64,000 nt of DNA from Ilyonectria destructans (taxonomy: Eukaryota > Ascomycota > Sordariomycetes > Hypocreales > Nectriaceae). The DNA lies in contig JAHEWK010000019.1 of NCBI GenBank assembly GCA_020740775.1, forward strand, positions 434,001-498,000, written 5' to 3'. How positions within the stretch are numbered: the stretch's first letter is position 1; each line of letters begins with the position of its first letter. Position numbers and translations under genes: made by a program. Positions 1-11,488 of the stretch are shown here, in pieces. Below the pieces are notes generated by a model. That model did not search any database, was not told where the DNA came from, and was given only the letters and a program-made list of their open reading frames with translations.

Positions 1-2170
1 TCAGGTGGGTGTTAACAGAATGGGTATATAGCTGGCTAAATCCTTAATATTAGCAGCTAAGGAAGTTAGAAATAGGAGGGAAGTGGAGTAGATTTAAGGA
101 TAACCTGAGTAAGGTTGCGGAAGTTATCTATAGATAGCTGATAAGTACTATCCCAGGAAAGCACTTTACTATTATTACTTCAGTAGAAGTGGAATACTAG
201 CTCTTATAACTGCTAAAAAGTATTGCTATAAGCTAGAAGACTGAAGAATTTATCTATAGGTAATAATACACTATTGTATATATAGTCTCAGTGGGCGGTA
301 TTAAGTATCTCCAGCTATTTATAGTGCAGCCTAGCTATAATACCAATATAGCTATATAAGAAATAAGATAGTACTGCCTTAAGAAAGATTAATTATATAT
401 AATAGATAAGTCTTATAAGGATAGAAGTAAACTGATAGAGCTGTATATATTTATTGCTATTAGATAATACCAGGCTATATATAGTACTGAAATATACTAA
501 TATAGTGAAACTGGCTCTTTTATTCTTAAATTCTTCTGTAATTATATAATAGCAGAATTAGAGAATAGCATTAGCAGCTAGATTATTAGGTTTAACTTTC
601 TGACTATTTAAAGATTAATTTATAGACAATTCAGTATCAGACTTATTATTATTATTAGTATCTCTATTACTCTATTCTTCTTTCTCTTCTTTCTCTTCTT
701 TCTCTTCTTCTTTCTCTTTCTCTTTCTCTTTCTCTTTCTCTTTCTCTTTCTCTTTCTCTTTCTCTTTCTCTTTCTCTTTCTCTTTCTCTTTCTCTTTCTC
801 TTTCTCTTTCTCTTCCTCTTCCTCTTTCTCTTCCTCTTTAAAATTATTATAGACTTAATCTGTATTATAGAGTGCAGTTAACCCCTCTACCTTCCAGATA
901 CAGTCTAACCAGAGCTATATTAAAACCCAGTATTAGAATCCAGATAACTATCGCCCTAAGATTTCTCTTACTAGAGGTAGTAATAACTAAGAAAGCTAAA
1001 GCTAAAAGTAGAGGCAGTATTTTAGTTATTTTCTATAGAGGCATTCAGAAGATTGCTTTACCACCAGCTTAAAGGGCGCCTTATAAGGACGATCTGGAAA
1101 CTTACCCCAAAGCTACCTCCTCAGGCAGATATCAGTACCCCTTACCGTCTCGCCACATTAATCCAAGAGACAGTCAAGTGCCGCTATTATTAACGCCAGC
1201 CTGTGCTTATCTCTTGCCGGGCTGTAGAGTATTTCTCCGTCGATATCCTCCAGCCGTAGGGGCCGATCAGACGTGTGGGGGGGCAACTCGATAAGTAAGA
1301 TGAGGATATCGCGCTGTGCTTTTGCGAATGTTATCTGCCAACCAGTATGCTGCATCTATTTCGTTAAGAGATATAATAAGGCAGATATCCCAGTATCGTT
1401 ATGCAGTTTCCAGGCGCACTTTTACCCTTCTAGCTGCTTACGCTCTTCGGCAAATAGCTTCTACGTAAAGTGCTTAATGGAATTAGAGCTTATCTGTAGG
1501 ATAATGCTATTATAAACTAGCTCTTAACCGAACTGCTTATTATTAATAATAAGCTATAACCTCTAAATATTCTTTGCAGTCCAGCTCTAGAACGCTAGGC
1601 TCTCTTTAATATAATCTTATAGCCAGTAGTACTTCTATTATCTGATAGCAAGCTAGATCTTATTGTAGTGGCAGGCCTTTAGGTATATTATAAGGACTTT
1701 CTCGCTAGTAGAATGAAGACTATAGTGCTTATAAGCAGAACCCCTCTGAATTACGAGGCGCAGATAAGGCCTGGAGCTATCGGGTTGTAGAGGGAGGGTA
1801 TCTGAATCCGGGAGGTTAAAGGAAGCAATTAGGAGCTTAAGACCTTAATAAGCAGATTTTACGATATTATGCTTATCACCTGGGTGTCGGGATGTATATT
1901 TGGGGTGGATAGTAAAGCTATATTGGATACGGATAATAGCCAGCTCCGGCGAGTTATAGTATAAGTCAAGCTTCTTAAGCTTCTGCAGCTTCCTTGGGGA
2001 TAATATAGTAAGGGCTTCTATTATGCGGATAGTAAGGTTAGCTATAGTAAGGCGCAGAAGCAGAAGAAGAAGATAATTAATATAGTTATTGAATTCTTTA
2101 GCTTCTATCTATCCAGATATTTACAGAGCATATTAAAGGGGGAGTCTTCACGCTTATTTAATAACCTCTA
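1..2170. other. AT-rich transposon-graveyard DNA, no gene
   Basis: The stretch is rich in TA, TAT and TAG words and has no open frame that reads like a protein in any of the six frames. A somewhat more GC-rich patch lies near 1080-1330 and another near 1740-1960, but neither gave a recognisable family. This base use is what RIP leaves behind in ascomycete repeats. I see nothing else in it apart from the hexamer microsatellite listed separately. Confidence 0.6.
676..836. repeat. (TTTCTC)n pyrimidine microsatellite
   Basis: A run of the hexamer TTTCTC is nearly perfect from about 709 to 812, with degenerate TTCTTTCTC and TTCCTC units on either side. The strand is almost purely pyrimidine. Confidence 0.9.
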
Positions 2171-2244
2171 CAGGGTTGGTACAGACTATTGTGTTGGAAA
2201 TGCGCCGCATTTCGCGTTTGTGTTTAAGCACCCACGCTGAAACT

Positions 2245-2331
2245 AGAAGTGCGGCGCACTTCTGGAAGCAAAATGGGGGGTAGAGATCTAAGGGCTGTGA
2301 TTGGTGCAAAACAGAAAGTGCGGCGCACTTC
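2245..2331 (-). mobile_element. Palindrome-ended mini-element, copy A
   Basis: About 87 bp bounded by near-palindromes of the type GAAGTGCGGCGCACTTC at 2245-2262 and 2313-2331. The core between them (TTTTGC, CCAATCACAG, CTTAGATCTCTACCCC, CATTTTGCTTCC on the minus strand) matches 59821-59908 on the plus strand. A third related palindrome, GAAATGCGCCGCATTTC, lies at 2197-2213. Two dispersed copies with self-complementary ends suggest a MITE-like non-autonomous element. Its family is unknown. Confidence 0.6.
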
Positions 2332-2815
2332 CACTGCACATGCTTGAGTAGGTCTGGGCCAGGGCCGGATACCAGAGGCCTGCTCGGGCCTGCTTGCTGC
2401 CGGCTGCGTGGAGCTGGCTGCAGTGTGTTTTGCAGAGCTTCCAGTTGACTGTTAGGAAGCTGGGGCATTTGCGGCACCGGAATGCGTGGTGGATAGGGAG
2501 CCCGGTAAAGGGGGCTACTGCTGCCTCTTCTGGGTCTTCGTCCTGGTCTTGCTGGCTTGTATCTTTGCCCTTCTTGCTGCCTGCTGCCCTGCCTGCGCCA
2601 AGGCCCTTCTTATCCTTCTTGCTCTGCTGCTAGCTAACTTCCGGCCTCTTATGCAGCGGCTGCTGCCGGCTAGAGCCGCCGAGGTTCTGTTGGCTATAGT
2701 GCTCGGCAAGAGCCTGGCGCGTAGACCAGCTGAGGTTGGTATGCTGCTTCAATAGATGACTTGGCAGGTCGGCTACAGCGTAGCCATGAGTTGTACAGAT
2801 AAGAATAGAAAGGCA
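2332..2815 (-). pseudogene. Decayed fungal zinc-finger ORF (DUF3505-like)
   Basis: One minus-strand frame reads through about 155 codons with a single in-frame TAG at 2630-2632. The upstream part contains CTTHGYAVADLPSHLLKQH, a degenerate C2H2-like finger. A lysine/glutamine-rich linker follows, and then FRCRKCPSFLTVNWKLCKTH, a CxxC...H-type finger. This order (a short 'CxxxYAV..HL..H' finger, linker, then an 'F.C..CP' finger) is typical of fungal DUF3505-type proteins linked to transposons and subtelomeric repeats; that family assignment is from memory. The frame runs straight into mini-element copy A, so the C-terminal side may have been cut by that insertion. Confidence 0.5.
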
Positions 2816-2935
2816 GGGATGGTAGCAGAGCCAGCTCTGGCTTGAAGCTATAGCTGCTGCTTACTGTTGTTGCTGTAGTTGGGCTCTTTCTTCTTCTTCC
2901 ATCTTTTCTCTTTTTCTTTCTTTAAGCTATAAGAA

Positions 2936-2957
2936 GGGGAAGGGGAAGGGGAAGGGG
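2936..2957 (+). repeat. Four-GGGG G-quadruplex motif
   Basis: Four runs of GGGG are separated by AA spacers, giving a perfect intramolecular G-quadruplex consensus. It sits in a purine-rich block of about 75 nt (GAAGGGGAAGG, then AGAAAGAGAAG) that could also form triplex DNA. Confidence 0.75.
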
Positions 2958-3008
2958 AAGAGAAAGAGAAGAAAAGAAAAGGGAGGGAAATAAGAAAAAA
3001 GGAAGGAA

Positions 3009-3131
3009 AGCTCTCTCTCTCTCTCAAGCTCTCAAGCTCTCTCTCTCTCAAGCTCCCAAGCTCTCTCTCTCTCTCTCTCTCAAGCTCTCTTCAGCTCTTA
3101 AGCTCTCTTCAGCTCTCAAGCTCTCTCTCTC
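3009..3131. repeat. (CT)n / CAAGCTCTCT microsatellite
   Basis: Runs of CT alternate with CAAGCTCTCT and CAGCTCTCAAG units. It is pyrimidine-rich on the plus strand and follows directly after the G-rich purine block. Confidence 0.85.
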
Positions 3132-3174
3132 TTTCCTTTGCTCCTTTTCCCCTCTCTCTGATTGGCTGCAGACC

Positions 3175-3328
3175 GGTCATCAAGTGCGACGGGTCATCAA
3201 GTGCGACGGGTCATCAAGTGCGACAGCCCCCTGCTGGTGGAGCCGGCCGCCGGGGGGTTGCGGCGATTTCGACCAATGGCCGTGCGTAACGCCGGTCATC
3301 AAGTGCGGCGGCGTCGCACTTGATGACC
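3175..3328. mobile_element. MITE-like element with GGTCATCAAGTGCGAC ends
   Basis: The unit GGTCATCAAGTGCGACG is repeated three times in tandem at 3175-3224. The opposite end is a 35-bp hairpin at 3294-3328 made of GGTCATCAAGTGCG and GCACTTGATGACC. The termini are therefore inverted repeats of each other, enclosing about 70 bp of GC-rich DNA. This is the structure of a short DNA-transposon derivative. No transposase is present. Confidence 0.55.
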
Positions 3329-3503
3329 AAGGACTAGTGGTTAGGCTAATAACATCTTAGGATCCAATCCGAGCTAAGATAATAGTGATATTCTAGCAGC
3401 GGGATATATCTCCTGAAGCGTGCTATAGAAATATATACTAGATAATAGTTATCTCTGCTAGCCTTACTATAATATTATATATAACTAAGCTATATCTAAG
3501 TAG

Positions 3504-3815
3504 AAGCCTAAAGCAGAGCCCCTGCCCTATATTTATATTACAATTAAAAAGCAGACTGGCATTAAGGTTATCACTAAGATTACCAATCTCGAGTTCTTCT
3601 TTATCAATCTGCAGCTATTTGCGCCTGAGGTACAGAAGAAATGTGCTAGGTCGGCGAGCATAGGAGAGGCCAGTGGCTCTAAACCTGGTCTGATGGAGGT
3701 TGTTGTTCAGGGAGACCAGCGGAAAGTGCTTGTTGGAGATATTCTGCCCAGGAGGGGGATTGACGCCAAGTGGGTGGATATTGTAGATAAGACGAGGGCG
3801 AAAAAGAAGAAGTGA
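3504..3815 (+). pseudogene. eIF2D/Tma64-like C-terminal SUI1 domain, 5' decayed
   Basis: A 103-codon open frame after a TAG at 3501 ends in TGA at 3813-3815. It contains TGIKVITKITNLEFFFIN, then QKKCARSASIGEA, LMEVVVQGD, RGIDAKWVDIVDKT and a lysine tail. This order matches the C-terminal SUI1-like domain of the ribosome-recycling/initiation factor eIF2D (Tma64): 'AxSTSV', 'EVxVQG', 'KRGixxxWIEVVDKT', poly-K end. That assignment is from family knowledge, with no search run. The upstream sequence is AT-rich with TA/TAG codons, so the rest of the gene appears lost or mutated away. A functional copy should exist elsewhere if this is a relic; alternatively this is an exon of a gene whose upstream exons I cannot see. 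Confidence 0.55.
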
Positions 3816-4013
3816 GGTCCGATGGTTAAACATAGTATACAAAGGATATCTTGCTAGGCCTGAACTTTTCCTTCTTTCTTTGATACTTACTCTATATGAG
3901 AAAGCCAGGTTATTTCCAATGCCGCGGTGCCATCATGAATAAGCTGCAAAACCTCGTCTGACGCGCAATCCGGCCTCTTTCAAACTCCTTGTAACTTCCA
4001 CTTGAAAGTACTA

Positions 4014-7000
4014 CTATTTTCTTACCATCTTCTCGAATATCTCAAGGACGTCATTATTGCCACAAGCTGCTGCAATGTCGATGGCCGTTTGCTGTATGTC
4101 GTTCTCCATCATCGGATCCAATCCCACAGCCATCAGCTCCTGGAAGCGAACGACGTCACCAGTCGCTGCAACATGCAGTAGTCCTCTACCCTTCTTGTCC
4201 TTGACGAAGAAGTCTGCCCCCAAGTCCTGTAGTAGTGCTATAGCTCCCTGCTCTCGCGGGTCCTCGTACTCGTGGCCCCGAGCGTTTCGCTTCGCGTCGT
4301 CCCGGTAGTATTCACTGTTGGAGTATTGCGGATATCGGTGAGCGAATACGAACAGCGGCGTTTCACCTATCGCGTTTTGTCCGTTGATGTCAGCTCCGCG
4401 ATTGACTAAGTCTCGAAGTAGTTCACGAAGCCTCGCTGTGCCAAGGTCTCCTGCTAGCACGTGGAGCACACTTTCGCCGCGTTTGTTTGTCACTAGAGGA
4501 GAAGCGCCTGCTGATAGCAGCCGTTGTACAGTCTCCGTGTCAGACTCTGGGCCAACAGCCCGATGTACAGCATACATCAACGCCGTATTGCCCTCGAGGT
4601 CGGCATCATGTACCAGCTCAGGCACCAGATGGATCATTTCCCCCATAGTTGCTCTCCACCGTGGCGAGGTAGGCTGGCTGCAGCTGCCAAGTAGGTACAT
4701 AAGGCTCGTTCGACCAAGGTTATCCCGTGCTGCCACATCAGCGCCAAGTGCTACCAGGCGCTTTAAAATCGAGTCTTCTTGCCCTCCGTCAACAGCAGAG
4801 TCATGGGGGCCATCCTTTTTGTCGATCAGGTCGACCACGGTGCAAGCAGCATGCAGAACAGTGAGCCCCTGTGGATTTCTGTGGTTGACGTCAAGCCCAG
4901 GAACCAGGAAGGGTTGAATTTGAAAATCCTCGACTCCTAAGATCAGGCTGTGCAATAGGGTCCGACACTCAGCATTCGCGTCATGGGACGACGCGTCCTT
5001 TCCGAAGTGGATGCTTGAACTTGAGTCATCCCTCAATTTACCATAGAAGTAGCCAGAGAGAGGATTCGCTCCATGATCGATCAGTATCTCAATCATCTTA
5101 ATGATAGTCATGTTATCCACCGACGATCTCCAGGTCATGTCGTCTGGGTCCGATTTTATGAACAGCATGCCCGCTGCGTATAGCGCTGGATCCAAGTCCA
5201 AGTCTGGACCTTCTCCATCATCATCTCTTGCCTGTAAAAGCTCATGGAGTACATCGGTCTGACCGACTTCGACTGCCGATACGACATCATCAGGTGATAT
5301 TATAGCTCCGTGATCAATCAGCAGTCGGGTGATTTGGACATCATGTTTGGCTATGCTGAGGCAGCTTTCTCCCTTGTTCGTCACAGCGTGAATATCTGCT
5401 CCAGCCTTGAGCAGACGCTTCACCGAGTCGTAAGAGTACGGCCTAGGATTGCGGAGTGGTATCGACCCTCCGATGGCCACGTGCAGAGGTGTAAGGCCGC
5501 GCTTGATCCGGAGATTTATGTCAATCCCTGGTGCAATAAGGAAATACTCCAAGGCTTGGTGAACATGCCACCAATGTAACCCTTGCGCAACGTAATGGAG
5601 GGCCGAATCATCATATGCGAGCTGTCGTTCATTCTCGATGTAATCGACGCTCCAGATCCTTTCGTTGACGTCGACATGGAAATCTTCCACCAGCGACTTG
5701 ACTACACTGAGGTTAGGAAGATCGCGCTGGACTGCTTCCAAGAGGAAAGGTTTGGGGATGGTTTGGACATCTGACTTGGAGCAATAGACAACTTTTCCCT
5801 CTGATTGTGCTTCGCCCACTGGCCGGTTGGCGCACCACAACCCTGCTTTGGAGCTATCTCCAAAAGCATGCCAATCCCCTTGACCAAGTGCGCGTTCCGC
5901 CACAATCACGCCAATCATCTTGACTAGCAGGCTACAACCGTGCTTGACTAAGATGGTAAAGTGACTAAAAGGGTATTCATCCCGAGGATCGGGGAGAAAT
6001 CTGGTCCCGCGCTCAGCAAGCTCCCTGACGAGTTGATACTGCCTTTGCCTGCCTCGTGTTAAATAATGGGGGAAATATTCAAACTGCGAACCTTCTTCTT
6101 ACCGCATGAATAGCAGGAAGTTGTAGTAACTTGGTTCTCCGACAACAACTCGTAGAAATTTCTTAGACGAGGCCAGTAACGGGTCATACGCAGGGGCGCT
6201 GGCTTCGAGGACGTTGGAGTAATGGGTTGATTTGCCTGACTCAACCCAGAGAGACTGAGGAACTCGGTCGAACAGACAGCGTGCCGTGTATGCGTTACCG
6301 TGCCATATACAGTCATCTATAATTCCATGATCGAAACGCTGCTTCGTCGGTCCAAGCCCGGAAGAGTCAGCCCCGAAGCTAACTAACAACGACACAATCT
6401 CCTCTAACCTCCTAGTTTCACTAGGGGACAAGTCAGTTCTAAGTGGCCCGACAGGGGAAGATGTCGCATGTCTGGTTGAAGCCTCTGCCGTTGCCTCCCT
6501 GTGAGTCAGCGGATCATGGGAGACCTGGCATGTGGCGTTGCGAAACGCGTTCTCTGCTTCAAATCCACTGCAGGCTCTAAACATATTTTCATCTGCGTTG
6601 ACTTTTGCCCCTGCTTCAAGTAGGATCGTCACAGTCTCGGGTCTGCCACTTCGGACAGCGTAATAAAGCGCACTGAATCCGTTCCCATCCTTTGTGTCTA
6701 TGCCATCGATTTGGCGTCTGTCGCCAACGTCGTTCGGGAGAAGGGTCTCTGGATCTGCGAGTAGCGTCCGGGGTGATGATTTGCGCAGCCAACGCACGAG
6801 CATGCCGACGATGTTGCTCTCTTCTGCGTGAGTGGCAAGATGCAGTGGCGTGAGACCTTTGTGTGTAGTGGCTCGAGAATTGAGGCCGGCCTCCAGGAGT
6901 TTCTTAGTACAGTATTCCGTTCGGGTCGAGGCGACGTGCAATGCTGTCATGCCGGCATGATCCGGAGCATCGACCTTCTTCATCCGTGCGATGAGGAAGT

Positions 7001-10000
7001 CAATGGGTTCGGGAGCATCGACGAAACGTTCGGCATTTCGGGGGTACGCATCACAGAGAATGTGAAGTGGCGTGCGGCCGAAATGCTGAATATTTGCCAT
7101 TTAATTAGCAAGGCTCTCCTCTCGGAGACATAATCGCATATGCAGAATAGAAGAACTTACATTCTGATGGTCGACATCTAGACCAAGGGTGCAGACAAGT
7201 CGCTCCCATAGGGGCAACACCCATTTACGACCGTGCGCCTTCCCGGATTCCTCTCTGGCTGCGAGCACGTGGAGTATAGAGTTCCCCTCGTGGTCGACAA
7301 TAGTATGGTCAAGGCCGATGCCTAGAAGGAAGTCGAAACGCGGAGTGTCTGTCCAATCCTGAAAGCCGATTGGCTGCTTCTTGATTGCCTCGTGTAGACA
7401 AGTTCTTCCTCGCACATCTCGCAAGCGGGGGAGGGCTCCATGATCAAGAAGAAACAGAAGATCAGCGTGTGGCTTGCTATCGTCGCCACACTTCAGCTCC
7501 GGCATCTGCGACGTTTGGTGCCAGAAGATACTGTGCCCAGCTCTATCTCGCGCATTGATGTCCGCACCCGCTGCGAGCAATACATCACAGACATTTTCAG
7601 CATCCAGAGACCTGAACGAACACATCAAGGGCGTTTGGTGCTGGCGGTTGCGTACATCTGGCTCAACACCGCTGGCAAGGAGCGCCTGGACAATGTTCTG
7701 TGTTTCCCGTCAGCCGCTGAGAGTATACCACGTGAGCCCAGTGGGCTAGCTTACCGGTTTCGCAAAGTTGGACTGCAGTGCTATATGGAGGGTGCTGTCG
7801 CCAGCCCAGTTACGAACCTTGGCATCCGCGCCGCACTCTAAGAGCAATAGGACTTTGGTTTCGTTGTTATATCTAGCCAGGGCGGCAAGAAGGGGTGTAT
7901 TTCCATACAGGTCCTGCGCGTTGACGTCGGCACCGCCCTGTTCTATCAGGAGAGAGACGCAGGCCAGGGTTTCGGAGTAGTAAAGCGGAGTCTTACCCTC
8001 TGAGTCTACAGCGTCAGCTGAAGCCCCGGCTTCGATAAGAAGCCGGGCCACAGAGTAGGATATCTCCGCAATATGATGCAGGGCAGTCGTTCCATCCTCC
8101 ATCTGGCGGTGAACGTCAGCGCCGGCGTTGACAAGAAGCGTGGCTATCTCGTAGCAGTCGCCATCGTCCCAGTCATAGTAAATACGTGGTAGCCCCGGAA
8201 TGCCGCAGAGAGCATGGAGACAAGTGAACTGGGCATGGGAGCCGTCCGACTCCTTTGCCTCTGACGGCGGAAACGATTCAAACTCGTCCCCCCAAACCTC
8301 ATTCAGTAGTTCTGGGTGAGCTCCACCTCCAAGTAAGGCCTCCACAGTAGCTAAATCTCTACTCGAGCAAGCCTTGAAGAGAGCAGTGCTCCCACGGACC
8401 CTGGCGTCGACTTGTACGCCAGGCTGTGACAACATGTGCATGACGACTCGGGCCTGCCCCGACTGCGCAGCCCAAGCCAGGCAGCGGTGCATCGTTTCAA
8501 GGTCAAGAAACGGCAAGAATGCGTCAACCGCCTCTACGTGCCCGTGGCCACATGCATGTGTGAGGGCCGGTTTCCTGCTGCCATGGTTCTCAGACCCCCT
8601 GGCCTTTTGCTGGTTTGTAAGACCGACTGATGTCAGAGGGTGAACACCAGCCTCCAGCAGAACCTTGACAACCGCGTAGTGGTTTTTCCTGGCAGCCTCG
8701 TGCAGCGGCTTCCATCCATTAATGCCATCGGAGTGACCTGGGTCGGCGCCCGCGATGATCAGCTCGCTCACCGTAGCAGCATGGCCGTTAGAAGCTGCCC
8801 ACCACCTGCCCAGCTGGGTCAACACACCACTCCGCTGGTTTTTAACTTGGGACTCAATTAGCAACTCACAATGGTGTTTTGCCTGCAATGTCACATGGGT
8901 CCACGTCGCCTCCATAACAGCCCGCAACGAGCTTCCTCGTATATGCTATAAGTCCATGTCTTCCTGCGACGTGTAGGGCCGAAACCTTTCGTGCATTAGA
9001 TGCATTTCCACGCCAAGTAACCTGGAGCCATGCCTTGACAGTCTTATCGACGCCGAGAAACTTTTCAAGAACCTCGTTGATCTCGTCTTGAGCATGGGAC
9101 GTTGCCTCGGAGCTCCGGATGTGAACATGCCAATTACGAGTGGCATACACAAAGAATGGAAACTTCATGCGCAGCTCGACTATGTCAGGCGGAACCCATT
9201 GAGATACCGGGTATGTGTAAGAATCGTCCTCAAAAGCCTCTTGCTCATCGCTGTCATCAATGCTAATATCGACTTCATCCAGACAGTGAGTCACCAAGAG
9301 GTATCTTAGGCATGAAATAGCAAGTTGGGCGTGGGATAACCCTGGCTGCAGTACCGGATAGCCACCCTCATGCTGGGACCGTGTAGTGCCTTTGAGGTAC
9401 TCGGTGAAGGAATGGTGAACGACGGACACTGTCTCATCCGGGAGAATCTCCAGAAGCGGTCCACACGCAGTCCTAATGAGATCCTTCATCTCCCTCAGGT
9501 CGCGGCCCGAGCCGGTAGGGTCGATGACCCTGCACATCTCGGCGAGTTCGAGTAGTCGTAGAGGTTTCGTTGCATGGGTGACAGACTGAAGAATGAGGTG
9601 CTGAATGCTCGGCGATATGCCGGATCGCCTGGCATGTTCTTGCAACAAATCCGTGTACAGAACGTTCAGGTCTGCAGGAAGATGTAACAATATGGCCTCA
9701 ATGTCGGCACCTACCTCGAGAAAGGCCTCCATAGCTAGCTTTGCATACAGGAAGAGACCGTTTGCTCGGCCGGGTACGGTGTTTGCGATGACACTCCAGT
9801 TGCTCTGAGGAATATGTGATCCTGATAGCGCAGAATGTACGTATTTCGAGATGTCAATATCAACAAACCGCTCCTCCAGCCGAATATGGAGGGCTGTTGT
9901 CCGATGCAGGGGGATCTCGACGCTTGGAACAGGTCGACTGGTGATCAAGACCTTGACCTTGGCAGGCCTCTGCTGACCAAGCGACCCGATGGCTTGGAGA

Positions 10001-10614
10001 AAAGCATCATTGCCAGTGTCCATTTCATCAAGCGCATCGGCGATGCAGAAGACCTTGTTAGGCAGGCCTCGAAATGCCATTTGCAAGTCCTTCAGCAGAT
10101 CACCAGTTGATAGTGAGCTTAACGATACTCCATCCTTGATGTACGTCGAGAGCCGATGTTGCAATGGCGGGCTGTATTGCAAAACCTGGTCCATCCAATC
10201 CCGGAGAAGGGCCTGCGGATTGTGGTTGGCAGTGATAATCTGTCGGAAAAAGAAGAATAGCACTGGACAGCCAGGATTCGACTTGCCCAGGTCATCAATC
10301 AACTTGGCAACATGAACAGACTTGCCGGACCCAGGGATGCCTTTGATCCAGAGCAGGCCACATTCCTCCCCTTGAAGCCACTGCTGATACTCATCAGTAG
10401 AAGTAAGCCATTGTCCAGTCCCCGGCGCGTGGGATGCGAGATGCTTGCGGAACTCGCCACCAGCGATTGCGTATGACGTTGGCTCGAGCCATTCTCGAAG
10501 TTTCTCGATCTCATCTATCGATTTCGGAAGGATATTGTCGGGATTGTAGTTGCTCACGTCGTCGCGATCGATGATGACGGCGTCGGGCTCGCTGTAATTC
10601 TCACTGTCCGACAT
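4014..10614 (-). CDS. NACHT-ankyrin NOD-like receptor (NLR), intact
   Basis: Five exons join in frame: 10614-8870, 8805-7755, 7697-7161, 7085-6103 and 6048-4014. All four introns (54-75 nt) have GT-AG ends, and the joined frame is 2116 codons plus stop. The start is the first ATG of the frame (MSDSENYSEPD); the frame stays open upstream only to a GTG at 10701. Residues 92-99 are the Walker A GIPGSGKS, and FCIADALDEMD near 188-198 is Walker B, followed by KVLITSRP, so this is a NACHT STAND NTPase. The rest, from roughly residue 550 to the end, is ankyrin repeats (many TPLH.A/G..LL..GAD units). There is no recognisable effector domain before NACHT, only about 90 residues. Such proteins act as intracellular sensors in fungal non-self recognition; the ligand is unknown. 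Exon joins such as TPL|WWAASNGH restore ankyrin helices, which supports the model. Confidence 0.88.
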
Positions 10615-10987
10615 GGTGAGCGGCAGGAAGAGGGGTTCTTGTTCTCTACAGGCTGCCACTATCTCGAGGGTTAGGTCTCTGGATCGATGCCGTGATGCCA
10701 CAAGAGCTCCTTTTTGAGACCGTACTGGAATGTTGAAGCCACGAGAGTCGGTGTGCTGGTGAAGAGGGGAAATACCTATGCGAGGTATCGAGTCCGTAGT
10801 AACTGGATGCCTGATCGGAGACCCGTAGTGCCATCATCCAACGAATAGGTATCCTGGTCAAAAAAGCGTCAGCAGTAGTCCGCGTTTGTCTAGCGGCATG
10901 ACAGTCCCACTAGGGCCGAAAACCAATTAGATAGCTATGTATCCGTACTCCGTACGGAAACGGTCAATTCGATCAGGGTAATAGCGT
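10615..10987. other. Upstream region of the NACHT-ankyrin gene
   Basis: No convincing ORF is present. This is the presumed 5' UTR and promoter of the minus-strand NLR. I see no clear TATA box or other motif that I would defend. Confidence 0.4.
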
Positions 10988-11488
10988 TCAATAGCCCAAA
11001 GATGATATTGATGTTCGATGATGTTCTTTGTTCCCTCTGGCCCCTCTTTTTCTGTGAGGGGTTTTTGGGTCGATGACACCGCTGTTGGTAACCACCTCTT
11101 TGATGTCATCGGTCAAATTATTCCATAGCGTCGAGTTGTTGTTAACAAGATAAGCCGCAGGTGCAGCCTGTAGTTGGCTGTCGCTCGTCACCGGAAAGTA
11201 TTTGGATGTTCTTTTGTTTGCGAACAGTGATGTCAAGACGACTGTGATTAGAATTATAATAGCTCTGAAGGCTCCAACGGCCCTGAACTGGAAGTAATGC
11301 GACTGCGTAACGAGACTGCCGAGAGGGGTGACAATGGCCAAAACAGCAGTGTAGCAAACGACGTTTATGTGGTAGGCGCTGAGAGTGCACTAGTTGATCT
11401 TGAGACTGGCGGAAATTAAGGTTGTTGGTGCGATGACGAGCTGTTGGTCACTCAAAGTAAGCAGCATCGCCTCGGCGATATGCCTCAA
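10988..11488 (-). pseudogene. Fungal multi-pass membrane protein relic
   Basis: One minus-strand frame reads EAMLLTLSDQQLV near 11470, passes a TAG at 11390-11392, and continues with LSAYHINVVCYTAVLAIVTP, then a hydrophobic stretch AFRAIIILITVVLTSLF. It ends at a stop near 10988. The 'LTLSDQQLV...AYHxxVV' start followed by transmembrane helices is common to a large uncharacterised fungal membrane-protein family. Only the N-terminal third is present, and it carries a stop, so it is most likely a broken gene. It lies head-to-tail upstream of the NLR. Confidence 0.5.

Noticed and set aside
2848..3051. Ser/Arg/Leu-rich ORF over purine/pyrimidine repeats
   Set aside because: Arises entirely from simple repeats.
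10615..10701. Upstream extension of the NACHT-ankyrin frame
   Set aside because: The extension starts at GTG; the first ATG is 10614 and gives a natural N-terminus.
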